From positions 926,689 through 990,688 of the forward strand of contig CANNZV010000513.1 of assembly GCA_947561585.1 (NCBI GenBank): 64,000 nucleotides of DNA. The letters are read 5' to 3'. The DNA is from Caprella mutica. Its lineage: Eukaryota > Arthropoda > Malacostraca > Amphipoda > Caprellidae. Position 1 is the stretch's first letter, and each line of letters begins with the position of its first letter. Position numbers and translations under genes: made by a program. Positions 20,179-31,497 of the stretch are shown here, in pieces. The notes beneath the pieces were generated by a model. The model had not been told where the DNA came from. It did no database searches and saw only the letters and a list, made by a program, of their open reading frames with translations.

Positions 20179-21749
20179 AACTGCGTCCATCGCTTTATTG
20201 CAGATCACTATTTTGTGAATAATTTTAATAGTATTGATTGTACAGTAGTGAAACTTTGGTCACTGGAAGATTGCTTCTATGTTAGTATCTTGCTGAAATA
20301 TTTTTTGAATCCATTCGAAAATTGGAAAGTTATGAACGTTTATCTATTTAGAAGGCATTTTAACTGTCCATCGCTTTATTGCAGCTCTGTGAAAAAGCCA
20401 AAAAATGGGCGATTAACTTCTACCGAGAGGGTAAAAATTGTAGCAGGTCCTGCAGAAGGGAGGTCTCTTCTATAATTAGCTTTATAACTTGGAAGGGTTA
20501 AGAGAACAAGAGTTTCTTTTGTGGAAAATCCCGACACAAACCCAAGGAGAGATGAGGGTACGAGAAAAACAATTTCCCCTCGAAATATGCGAAAAATACG
20601 CAGGCAGGTCATAAGGCAGCTAAATGACACTAGTGCCTCCATTTTTGACAAGGCTGTCATTAGTCTTACGTCAAAACAGTCCTGATGTAATGTTTCAAAT
20701 GAAACGGTCAGAAATGCTCAATGGGGCTTAAGACCAGAGAACAAGGCAATCAAGTCATGAGAGTCTCTCACTTGATGCCCAGAGATATGAGGAAAGAAGT
20801 TGTAACCCTTCAAGCATGAGATTGTGCTAAGTTATGCAAGAAAATCATCTTTTTCCAACGAGATAATTGCAAACTATTAGAACAAGGGAGCAAGTACTCA
20901 ACAAAAGAGGCAATGTAGGATTGGATTGTTAGGTTTACACCCTCTGGTACTCGGAAAGGGCCAATTAACGTTTCACCAATGATGCCCGCTTAAAACATAA
21001 AGCCACAGCCTCCTTGTTGACGACGAAACCAGTGTGAATAAACAGCTCCAGTAGTATCCAAACTTTAACCCATCCATCCAGACAGTCAAGGGTGGATCTT
21101 TCCTCATCTGTTAAAAGTACAAGTAGGAAGTTTGTTTTCATGTAATTCTGTGTACATCTAATGCCTTTTTCCTTTTGGGTCTTCTCCTTAGGAGGCCTGG
21201 AAATGGGCTCCACGTTCCTTGTCGTCTCATTTAAGACACTAGTGACACCGTTTGGACGAATAACCAATGACAGCCTTGTCGAAAATGGAGGCACGAGTGT
21301 TATTTGGCTGCCTTAAAACCTGCTTGGGTAGTTTTCGCATATTTCGAGGGGAAAAAGCTTCTCCTCGTACCCTCATCTCTCCTTGGGTTGGTGTCGGGAT
21401 CTTCCACAACAGAAACTATGTTTCTCTTATCCCTTCCAAATTCATTAGCTAAATATAGAAGAGTCATCCCTTCTGCAGGACCTGTTACAATTTTTACCCT
21501 CTCGATAGAAGTTAATCGCCCATTTTTTGGCCTTTTCACAGAGCTGCAATAAAGCGATGGACAGTTAAAATGCCTTCAAAATACAAAAACGTTCATAACT
21601 TTCCAATTTTCGAATGGATTCAAAAAATATTTCAGCAAGATACTAACATAGAAGCAATCTTCCAGTGACCAAAGTTTCACTACTGTACAATCAATATTAT
21701 TAAAATTATTCACAAAATAGTGATCTGCAATAAAGCGATGGACGCAGTT
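20179..21749 (-). mobile_element. Tc1-like element with about 480-bp inverted arms, copy 1
   Basis: Termini AACTGCGTCCATCGCTTTAT in inverted orientation, flanked by TA on both sides (20177-20178, 21750-21751). Arms 20179-20670 and 21270-21749 are inverted copies, and both include the N-terminal transposase codons (RPKNGRLTSIERVKIV; a helix-turn-helix-like start). The central part on the minus strand reads IRPNG, ETTRNVEPISRPP and then LLTDEERSTLDCLDGWVKVW, the Tc1-type block with the first catalytic Asp. Frameshifts and stops break the frame, and the C-terminal end is replaced by the second copy of the N-terminal arm, so this element should not encode an active enzyme. Confidence 0.85.
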
Positions 21750-21897
21750 TAGTACGTCATAATACAATGAATTAAATAGCGGTATTAGTCTGCTATCTGT
21801 ATATATAGCCAACTTTGGTTATATTTCTTCATATATACAGTGAATTACTATCATACAAAAAAATCAATGAATTGAGATCGAATTAGTATAAAAATAA

Positions 21898-22071
21898 TTC
21901 GGGTTGTAACAATATGCTTTTAGAATTATAGATCCCGAAAATATTATAGAGGCAGAGAATTATACAGTATTGAATGGTTCTACACCAGCGGTATATATTA
22001 TTCGATACCATTTCATTTCGTCTATAATATTCTTAATATCTATGATTTAAAAAGCATACTGTCACAACCTA
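21898..22071. mobile_element. Palindromic hAT-type MITE (TAGGGTTGTGAC-like termini)
   Basis: GGGTTGTAACAATATGCTTT at the left and AAAGCATACTGTCACAACCT at the right, with a palindromic core. Termini resemble TAGGGCTGTGAC of the larger element at 60847-63531. A half copy ends near 1003 (AAGCATATAGTCACAGCCCT). Confidence 0.65.
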
Positions 22072-22074
22072 ATT

Positions 22075-22890
22075 ATAGACTATACACTTAGTATTTCTAT
22101 GTGCCATTAGAGTCACTTCAGGCTGCAGAAGGTTAAAGGAATTCATATAGCATAGTATGTATCTTAGAAAGGTTTGAGATAACTCCTTCTATTGCTCCCA
22201 ATTTACTTTAATGGCACTTCAATAAGGCTATGTAAGAGATGCATATGTACGTACTGTAACTTAAACATAGCACATATGTATAATTGTATATACTATGTAT
22301 AACAATGTAAACTGCACTTCAATGCATGTAATGGTGGTAAGGGTTGGTTATTTTTTAGGAATTGTGATAGAATTTATGTTGTTTGATGGGTGAAAGTTTA
22401 TGAATGTGTAATAAATAAATTATATAAAAATTAAAAAATTTAAAATAAAAAATGTACTTATGAAAAAAAAAAAAAAATTCGGGGAATTGCAATGTAAAAC
22501 AAATAAAAAAGTTAAAACATTTATAGGAAATTATGAGGTATAAAAATAAAATATTGCATTGTAAAATTTTCTTTAATTTCAGTTCAATCAATTAATTCTT
22601 CATTCCTTACTGCATGTTAACATCTAATACCTCTATAATACCATTCTCTATTTCAGCTACTTCTACTCTCTTCCATTCACTTCTATTTTGCCTCTATTCC
22701 CTTCCATTCACTTCTATTTTGCCTCTATTCACTTCTATTTCACCTCTAAAATATTCATGCTATTGAGAAGAGCACATCCAACTTAGGAAGATTTGAATAT
22801 TCACGAGCTTCAATTTCGCAAATTTAAACATTTCGAAGCCTGATGAATATTAGAACAAACTCTCATTTGATATCTGTGTTGGGAAAACTA
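22075..22890. other. Intron stretch, AT-rich
   Basis: Contains an A-run (22461-22477) and a short repeat CCATTCACTTCTATTTTGCC (22672-22740). No genes seen. Confidence 0.45.
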
Positions 22891-22894
22891 TTTG

Positions 22895-23555
22895 TATATA
22901 TGCTAGAATATACTTGTATATATATGCTAGAATATAGTTGTATATATACTAGAATATACTTGTATATATGTTAGAATATACTTGTATATATGTTAGAATA
23001 TACTTGTATATGTGTTAGAATATACTTGTATATGTGTTAGAATATACTTGTATATGTGTTAGAATATACTTGTATATGTGTTAGAATATACTTGTATATG
23101 TGTTAGAATATACTTGCATATATGCTAGAATATACTTGTATATGTGTTAGAATATACTTGTATATATGTTAGAATATACTTGTATATGTGTTAGAATATA
23201 CTTGTATATGTGTTAGAATATACTTGTATATGTGTTAGAATATACTTGTATATGTGTTAGAATATACTTGTATATATGTTAGAATATACTTGTATATGTG
23301 TTAGAATATACTTGTATATGTGTTAGAATATACTTGTATATATGTTAGAATATCCTTGTATATGTGTTAGAATATACTTGTATATGTGTTAGAATATACT
23401 TGCATATATGCTAGAATATACTTGTATATGTGTTAGAATATACTTGTATATGTGTTAGAATATACTTGTATATGTGTTAGAATATATTTGTATATATGTT
23501 AGAATATACTTGTATATATGCTAGAATATACTTGTATATATGCTAGATATGTTAG
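22895..23555. repeat. 22-bp minisatellite, about 30 copies
   Basis: Unit TAGAATATACTTGTATATG plus TGT, with variants TATATGC and GCATAT in shared order (near 23115 and 23400), indicating block duplication. Confidence 0.93.
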
Positions 23556-23741
23556 AAGGAGAAAATGGTGTACTAGATACTATGTAGATATATTACTGAT
23601 AGTTATCTTTTAATTATCTTGGAATAACTCAGCTATTTTTAAAATGTAAAATGTTTTTAATTATTTAGCAGAATAATTATTGATTAATAAATGTTATTCA
23701 CATTCATTATACTAAATTGATTGGTGCTAGTTATGTTTTTT

Positions 23742-24332
23742 ACCATCTTTACTCATTTACCAGCTTTACTCATTTACCAGCTTTACTCATTTACCAGCTT
23801 TACTCATTTACCATCTTTACTCTTTTACCATCTTTACTCATTTACCAGCTTCACTCATTTACCATCTTTACACATTTACCATCTTTACTCATTTACCAGC
23901 TTTACTCATTTACCATCTTTACTCATTTACCATCTTCACTCATTTACCATCTTTACACATTTACCATCTTTACACATTTACCAGCTTTACTCATTTACCA
24001 GCTTCACTAATTTACCATCTTTACACATTTACCATCTTTACTCATTTACCATCTTTACTCATTTACCATCTTTACTCATTTACCATCTTTACTCATTTAC
24101 CATCTTTACTCATTTACCAGCTTTACTCATTTACCATCTTTACTCATTTACCATCTTTACTCATTTACCATCTTTACACATTTACCAGCTTTACTCATTT
24201 ACCAGCTTTACTCATTTACCAGCTTTACTCGTTTACCAGTTATACTCATTTACCATCTTTACTCGTTTACCAGCTTTACTCATTTACCAGCTTTACTCGT
24301 TTACCATTACTCTTTTACCAGCTTTACTCACG
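23742..24332 (-). repeat. 17-bp minisatellite, about 34 copies, donor-like unit
   Basis: Unit TCATTTACCATCTTTAC, with CAGC/CATC alternates. The transcribed (minus) strand reads GTAAAGATGGTAAATGA, two GTAAA motifs per unit. Confidence 0.93.
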
Positions 24333-24339
24333 TTTCCCC

Positions 24340-25160
24340 CATTCACAGTACTATGTGACAATGTACCCTTTACATTAATTACCTCTTCTTTATTTCCAAC
24401 AAAGGGCCTTTGACTCCACCACATTGCCACACTGTGAGAAAGAGACTACCTAACAGAGCATTTCTGAGGAACAGATATAGCTTCTATAATTAACACAAGG
24501 CTAGCATATATTGGTATATAATTAATACAAGTCATGGTTCAGAATATAGGATTGACTTATATTATAGTCCTAAACCTGTATACCATATATAGATACATAT
24601 ATTTCAATGTGAAGTACATATATATTTTCCGCATAATTATCATAAACATAATTAATTCCTCTTGCTTTTAATGGAAATATATTGTTTTGTTTTTTCAAAC
24701 AAAATAATATATTTTCTAATAAATATATTTTTTTAATAAATGAAATCTACTTATAAAAAATATATTTCCCTTGATAAATGTAACAAACTTAATAAATAAT
24801 TTTCCTTACTATATATTTTCACTATTAATATATTTTCCCACACCAAATTTATTTTCCCATAATATATTTTCCCACATATTTTCCTATAATAACAGTTTAT
24901 GTTAATTTTGCAGAGGTCACACAGGATGACAGTACACCTGTCTGCAATAAGGTGCGTCCCACCTGTTAAAGGACACCTGTAGTGACAACATGTGTTAAAA
25001 ACAACGGTACAAGCAGCCTAAAATGAACAGGTTATATACTCCTCAGGTATATTTTTAGAAGAAGAACTGCACATGTTCATTAATTTATTACAAAAATGTT
25101 AAATTTGTTCAAAATATATCCATTAAATATTGTAAGTAATCGAAAAGTAAATGTAATTCA
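24340..25160. other. Intron stretch, AT-rich
   Basis: A run of TATTTTCC-type words occurs at 24600-24890. No gene or clear element. Confidence 0.45.
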
Positions 25161-25164
25161 TTTC

Positions 25165-25365
25165 GTAGTGTGTTTAACGTCTGCTTCAGAAATTAATGTC
25201 AAAAATAAAAAGGACTGGAAGAAGCAGTCAGAAAGGAAAGTGGCTCCATGAACAAAGTCATCTATATACTACCAGTCTGAGAAATGCTATGTATGCAGAA
25301 AAGCTACTCCGTGAATGCAGTCCCTTACCAAGGAATGTGACAAAAGGGACACAAGCACTGGTGTT
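25165..25365 (-). mobile_element. SINE-like retroposon, truncated copy
   Basis: Matches the family seen at 42262-42761: GTTTAACGTCTGCTTCAGAA, GGACTGGAAGAAGCAGTCAG, AGCTACTCCGTGAATGCAGT. Only the tail-proximal part is present. Confidence 0.75.
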
Positions 25366-25504
25366 TACAAGCATCGTGTTAACTTGTTCAAAACCTGTTT
25401 AATAGTTACAAACAAAGTGTTTTAATTGTTGACTAAGTGTTCAATTGTTCACAAACAATATTAAAACCAAAGCTCATTTTGTTCACACAATCACATTCAT
25501 CAAT

Positions 25505-27855
25505 GGTATCGATACTTCTTTCGAATCATTTTAATGGTATCGTTACTTCTTTCGCCTCATATCAATGGTATCGATACTTCTTTCGCCTCATTTCAATGAT
25601 ATCGTTACTTCTTTCGCCTCATTTCAATGGTATCGTTACTTCTTTCGCCTCATTTCAATGGTATCGTTACTTCTTTCGCCTCATTTCAATGGTATCGTTA
25701 CTTCTTTCGCCTCATTTCAATGGTATCGTTACTTCTTTCGCCTCATTTCAATGGTATCGTTACTTCTTTCGCCTCATTTCAATGGTATCGTTACTTCTTT
25801 CGCCTCATTTCAATGGTATCGTTACTTCTTTCGCCTCATTTCAATGGTATCGCTACTTCTTTCGCCTCATTTCAATGATATCGTTACTTCTTTCGCCTCA
25901 TTTCAATGGTATCGTTACTTCTTTCGCCTCATTTCAATGGTATCGTTACTTCTTTCGCCTCATTTCAATGGTATCGTTACTTCTTTCGCCTCATTTCAAT
26001 GGTATCGTTACTTCTTTCGCCTCATTTAAATGGTATCGTTACTTCTTTCGCCTCAATTCACTAGTATCGATACTTCTTTCGCCTAATTTCACTAATATCG
26101 ATACTTCTTTCGCCTCATTTCAATGGTATCGCTACTTTTTTCGCCTCATTTCACTAGTATCGATACTTCTTTCGCCTCATTTCAATGGTATCGTTACTTC
26201 TTTCGCCTCATTTCAATGGTATCGTTACTTCTTTCGCCTCATTTCAATGGTATCGTTACTTCTTTCGCCTCATTTCAATGGTATCGTTACTTCTTTCGCC
26301 TCATTTCAATGATATCGTTACTTCTTTCGCCTCATTTCAATTGTATCGTTACTTCTTTCGCCTCATTTCACTGGTATCGTTACTTCTTTCGCCTCATTTC
26401 AATGATATCGTTACTTCTTTCACCTCATTTCAATGGTATCGTTACTTCTTTCGCCTCATTTAACTGGTATCGTTACTTCTTTCGCCTCATTTCAATGGCA
26501 TCGTTACTTCTTTCGCCTCATTTCAATGATATCGTTACTTCTTTCGCCTCATTTCAATGGTATCGTTACTTCTTTCGCCTCATTTCAATGGTATCGTTAC
26601 TTCTTTCGCCTCATTTCAATGATACCGTTACTTCTTTCGCCTCATTTCAATGGTATCGTTACTTCTTTCGCCTCATTTCACTGGTATCGTTACTTCTTTC
26701 GCCCCATTTCAATGGTATCGTTACTTCTTTCGCCTCATTTCAATGATATCGTTACTTCTTTCGCCTCATTTCAATGATATCGTTACTTCTTTCGCCTCAT
26801 TTCACTGGTATCATTACTTCTTTCGCCTCATTTCACTGGTATCGTTACTTCTTTCGCCTCATTTCAATGGTATCGTTACTTCTTTCGTCTCATTTCACTG
26901 GTATCGTTACTTCTTTCGCCTCATTTAAATGGTATCGTTACTTCTTTCGCTTCATTTTACTGGTATCGTTACTTCTTTTGCCTCATTTCATTGGTATCGT
27001 TACTTCTTTCGCCTCATTTCAATGGTATCGTTACTTCTTTCGCCTCATTTCACTAGTATCATTACTTCTTACGCCTCCTTTCACTGGTATCGTTACTTCT
27101 TTTGCCTCATTTCAATGGTATCGTTACTTCTTTCGTCTCATTTCACTGGTATCGTTACTTCTTTTGCCTCATTTCAATGGTATCGTTACTTCTTTCATCT
27201 CATTTCAATAGTATCGCTACTTTTTTCGCCTCATTTCAAAGGTATCGATAATTCTTTCGCCTCATTTCAATTGTATCGTTACTTCTTTCGCCTCATTTCA
27301 ATGGTATCGTTACTTCTTTCGCCTCATTTCAATGATATCGTTACTTCTTTCGCCTCATTTCAATGGTATCGTTACTTCTTCCGCCTCATTTCAATGATAT
27401 CGTTACTTCTTTCGCCTCATATCAATGGTATCGATACTTCTTTCGTCTCATTTCACTGGTATCGTTACTTCTTTTGCCTCATTTCAATGGTATCGTTACT
27501 TCTTTCGCCTCATTTCAATGATATCGTTACTTCTTTCGCCTCATATCAATGGTATCGATACTTCTTTCGTCTCATTTCACTGGTATCGTTACTTCTTTTG
27601 CCTCATTTCAATGGTATCGTTACTTCTTTCGCCTCATTTCAAAGGTATCGTTACTTCTTTCGCCTCATTTCAAAGGTATCGATACTTCTTTCGCCTCATT
27701 TCAATGGTATCGTTACTTATTTCGTCTTATTTCAATGGTATCGTTACTTCTTTCGCCTCATTTCACTGGTATCGTTACTTCTTTCGCCTCATTTCAATGG
27801 TATCGTTACTTCTTTCGCCTCATTTCAATGGTATCGTTACTTCTTTCGCCTCAGA
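25505..27855. repeat. 31-bp minisatellite, about 75 copies (2.35 kb)
   Basis: The unit contains TCGCCTCATTTCAATGGTAT and CGTTACTTCTT. Variants CACTGG, AATGAT, CACTAG and AAAGG are interspersed and partly in repeated order (for example the CATATCAATGG blocks at 25558, 27418 and 27541). The core unit has no stop in any plus frame, so many overlapping open frames with a 31-residue period arise; none is credible. Confidence 0.97.
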
Positions 27856-28000
27856 GTTTAAATGTTACAATCGAATGCTCGAAAGGGACTAAAAAGTATC
27901 ACCGTTACGTAGGACACACCCTTCCTGTGTACTGTCACACACTCTCCTTATTCGGAAAGTGGAGCGCTAGATATGTACCCAGGTAGAAAAAGGGCAGCCT

Positions 28001-28028
28001 ACTTAATCTTCTATGGCCCCACCATAAC
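28001..28028. mobile_element. Family A MITE, solo end
   Basis: CTTAATCTTCTATGGCCCCA followed by CCATAACTTTC. No partner end. Confidence 0.65.
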
Positions 28029-28104
28029 TTTCTTTCTGGGTATTTACTTATATTTTATAGTTTAATATATAATAGGAAAATAAAATGTATTGTAAATACA
28101 ATAA

Positions 28105-28285
28105 CTAAAATATAGGTCTCCTCTTCATTTTCGATCATATGGGAAAAAAGCATATAATAATAATTTTAACTTTATTATAATTGATATTCATGATGCTATT
28201 TAAAATTAAAGTTATATTTAAAATATTTATTGCATACTTTTTATATGATCAAAAATGGAAAGAGTTTCGACTTGTAATAAAATAA
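28105..28285. mobile_element. Decayed family B palindrome
   Basis: CATTTTCGATCATATGGGAA and TTATATGATCAAAAATGGAA are inverted across an AT-rich core; termini eroded. Confidence 0.5.
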
Positions 28286-28528
28286 AGGATTAATTTTGTC
28301 ATTCCTATTTAGTGATTTCTCTGTTATTAAGTTCAACACAATTAAAAATCATGTTTCAATATTAATTATCTGAGCGCCTTGAAAAAATATTTATTCCAAT
28401 AAAATTTTTGTATTTAAAATATATTATAAATAGGTAGCAATGTAAAATATATTCAATGTAAAATATGTTAAACATGAAAAATACGAATATGTCTACTTGG
28501 ATGTATACATATTTTACAGTACCCTTAC

Positions 28529-29314
28529 CTTTTTCGTTTGCGTAACTGCAGGCAGTGCGTGCACTTCGTGCTCGTGGTGTTTCCCGCCGCTGAGGCACGT
28601 TACGCAAATAGTGCGCTGACAGTTCACGCAGTACATGGAAAGTGTTTCCTGGTGATGCGTGTGACACTTCACATCTTTGTTCCTTCGTCTCTCTTTCAGT
28701 AGGTTCTTGCCTTCGTTAACAGTCATCATAATGTGGGCCGCTAGGGGTCCGCGCTTGGGGTGGCAGGTGCTCCGACACGGATCGCAGTAGTACACGGAAC
28801 ACTGGTCACAGAACACAGTTGCGTCACGGCGTAACGCGTTATCGGAGATAGAGTTGGTACACAGCTGACATTTCTCGGTGATGCAATGTTTCTCTTTGTA
28901 TTTATCCACCAAAGCCTCCATCAGTTTGTATTTAGGTAAACTGTGCGCTCCACCATCGTCCACTTTGTTTACAGTGGAGCACTGTGGGCAGAGAATGGAG
29001 TAGAGCACAGTGCTCTGGGAGCTGATGGAGGAGCTGCAATCGCTGTTCCGATTAGTGTTTCCAGTTGGGTGGTCGTAGGTAGGAGATGAAGTCATCACGA
29101 TGCTCGTAGGGCGGGAATTGCATGAAACACCTGAATCGGAGTCGCTTAAAACAGAAGCTTTATCCACATCGGGGGATACCTCCTCTTCAGTAGCTTTGGA
29201 AATAGGTTCCTGTAAGGTTGCGGCACAGGAAAGGCATAACGTGTGGTTACAGGGCAATAAAATGGGCACGTGGTAAAGCCAGCCACAGTGCGGGCAAGAG
29301 AGCTCCAGATCCAT
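28529..29314 (-). CDS. TRIM9: TRIM9-type E3 ubiquitin ligase, first coding exon (RING, B-box 1, B-box 2)
   Basis: This is a 786-nt exon encoding 262 residues. Visible domains: a RING with C7, C10, C22, H24, C27 and C30, a Ser/Thr-rich insertion (about 36-106), and the closing pair C109-P-Q-C112. B-box 1 spans about 149-194 (CQLC, CDQC, CDPC) and B-box 2 about 217-252 (CHTHH, YCVNC). The split RING with a Ser-rich loop, and the motif order, match the animal TRIM9/TRIM67 family, neuronal E3 ligases of class I TRIM type. The loop has DSGVS (60-64), close to the DSGxxS degron of vertebrate TRIM9 but not a perfect match. I start at the ATG at 29314-29312 because the RING begins six residues later, as in the family. 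The frame is open upstream only through non-ATG codons. The exon ends at AAAAAG followed by GTAAGG, phase 0. TRIM9 and TRIM67 cannot be told apart from this part alone. Confidence 0.92.
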
Positions 29315-29920
29315 GACGCACACACTACCTTCTCTCTTCACAGCCAGTCAAACACTGAGCGAAAAGTTAACATGTTATTCCTGATTCCCTGAATGAAGTG
29401 TGAACAATAAAACCCCGTCCACACTATCAACCTTTTATCCAATTTTGGTGTTTTCAATCAGAAGAATTGACGATTTTAGCATTTTCCAATCCAACCGATT
29501 GGAAAAGACGAAAATCATCTACTTTTGTGAACGAGAACAGACGAGCACAAAATCTAAAATAAAAGATTGAGTGTGTGAACAATCAACATTGATTGCTATT
29601 ATTTACTTATCATGTATCGGTAATAAAATAAACAATACTATGTTAATAAATGTATTTTATCCATTGAAGCAATCGAGTAAATATCAACAATATTATTGGT
29701 TCGTTACGTAATATAATAAACAAGACAAAGTAATGAATTACATGTAATTCTATTCGTCGTATCTCATTGGAAGATGATATCTTTAAATTTATTGGTAGTA
29801 GGAAATTCCAGACTACATTCACCAATGCAGCAGACAGCGTGGAGCCTTGGAGTGTGAGGGGGGGGGGGAGTGTATCACCAGTAGGATAGGAGGTAGAATA
29901 CGCAGAAATGATAATATTTA
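29315..29920. other. Region upstream of the TRIM9 start codon
   Basis: Should contain the 5' UTR or upstream intron and possibly the promoter. I see no TATA-type core promoter that I would defend. A G-run of 12 occurs near 29860. No palindrome or array. Confidence 0.4.
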
Positions 29921-29924
29921 GTGC

Positions 29925-30060
29925 ATATTCGCTTCAAATATGCATTTTCATAAAATGCATATGCATTTTATAAAACGCACATGCATTTTATAAAACGCAT
30001 AGGCAAAATATATGCGTTTATAAAACGCATTTGCAAAATATATGCAGTAAAAAAATATTA
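29925..30060. repeat. ATGCAT-rich stretch
   Basis: Repeated ATGCATTTTATAAAACGCAT-type words, similar to TTTGCATATGCATTTC words at 33905-34015, which end in CAAAGTCACAACCCTAAT, a hAT-type end. Possibly two arms of one decayed element split by the insertions between them. Confidence 0.45.
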
Positions 30061-30300
30061 CAAGTATTTCAGTCAAGTACAAATTCTTAGATTTCCATGG
30101 ATTTCTCGAAGTAGGCTGTAACTAAGAAGCCCATATATTTTTTTTTATTAAATGTAAAAAATATTCAAAAACTACGTGGTAGAATAGAGGATGTTAATTA
30201 ATATCTTTTAATTGAAGATAATTTTAATATATTGAAACACGTCTTACAAAGCTGCTTTCAAGTACATTTATCAAGTCATGAATATGAAGAATCTAGTATA

Positions 30301-31408
30301 CAGGTAATTGAAGCTCGTACTGCGGACGATCTTTAAACGGATACCCCCTAAAAAAGACAAAAATTATCCGTTCTTATGGCCATGCAACTCCTTTGGTTTA
30401 ACCAATATTCTATTCGTCTACCAATTATCTAGTCGTACATTAATTATATTCAAAGGTATTACAATTTACAATCAACTCTTAATGTATTGTTTTTAAGATT
30501 TATAGTATTTTGATTTTGTTACTCATTTACTACACAGTTTCTTTGATTAAAGAAGCTCTACAAAATTAAAGAGGTGTTACTACCCTATATTTGCACTTAA
30601 ATTAGTTACTAATATCTTTGTTTCATTTTACTTACCTTATTATTTCGCACCTACGTTCATTTATATGAGTAAGTTATATAAATATTATAAGATTTTCATT
30701 CAAAAATTTATTCAATAATAATCTGAGATTGTTTACCCTCATTAGAGTTTCTTTGAAATGCTGTTAAAGAAAACTTCAAAACTTTAAATCCCCAATTAAT
30801 GTCACGTTTTAGCAAACGCTGATCGGTAAAACGGACACTTTCTCCGGTACAAAATTTACGAGCTTTACCTGTACTTTATGCGGCTGTCGCTTAATGTACT
30901 ATAAAATATGATAAAAAGGGTGTTATCTCTTAACATTACTTATATAGATATCTATGTACCTATACATGTAAACTGATACACATAACATAATTAATAATCG
31001 GTTATTAAAGTGAAAGCAATATAAAAATAAATTATTTCATTTCCTAGTTTATATTTTTTGTTTGGCATGAATAAATAAAGAATATATTAAACTAGAATAT
31101 AGAATAGTCACACCTTTTTCAAATTTCTATTGAACTTTTCTAGTCAAAGAAAATGTGTCGGAAAAGGGTAACAAAATCAAAATACTGAAAATCTAAAAAG
31201 CAATATATTAATTGTTGATTGTAAATTGTTATTCCTCTGAAGACAAACAATGTTTGACTGGATTGTTGGTAGACGAATAAAATATTTGTTAACCCATATA
31301 ATTTAAAGAGTTCGTTCTAGCTAGCCATGCAGTCCGGTAGAACGGACAATTTTTGTTCTTTGTAGGGGGGATTTACCTGTATACTGTCCGTTGTACGAGC
31401 TTTACCTG
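30301..31408. mobile_element. Palindromic element with CAGGTAAAGCTCGTAC termini
   Basis: Ends CAGGTAATTGAAGCTCGTAC and GTACGAGCTTTACCTG, flanked by TA. About 300 bp at each side are inverted (for example ATTCTATTCGTCTACCA against TGGTAGACGAATAAAAT, and ATTTTGATTTTGTTAC against GTAACAAAATCAAAAT). An internal extra end at 30850-30873 shows a second copy inside. Tc1/mariner-like by TA duplication. Both ends read CAG|GTAA inward, like a splice donor. Confidence 0.75.
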
Positions 31409-31497
31409 TATATATATAATATATAAATGAATATAAATAGCAACACTAGTTTAGAAAATAAGAAAATCAGTCGATAAGTGAATTAAATTTAATTATT

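Noticed and set aside
25437..27986. Long overlapping open frames with a 31-residue peptide repeat
   Set aside because: They follow from a stop-free 31-bp minisatellite unit read in three frames; no start context, domain or conservation.
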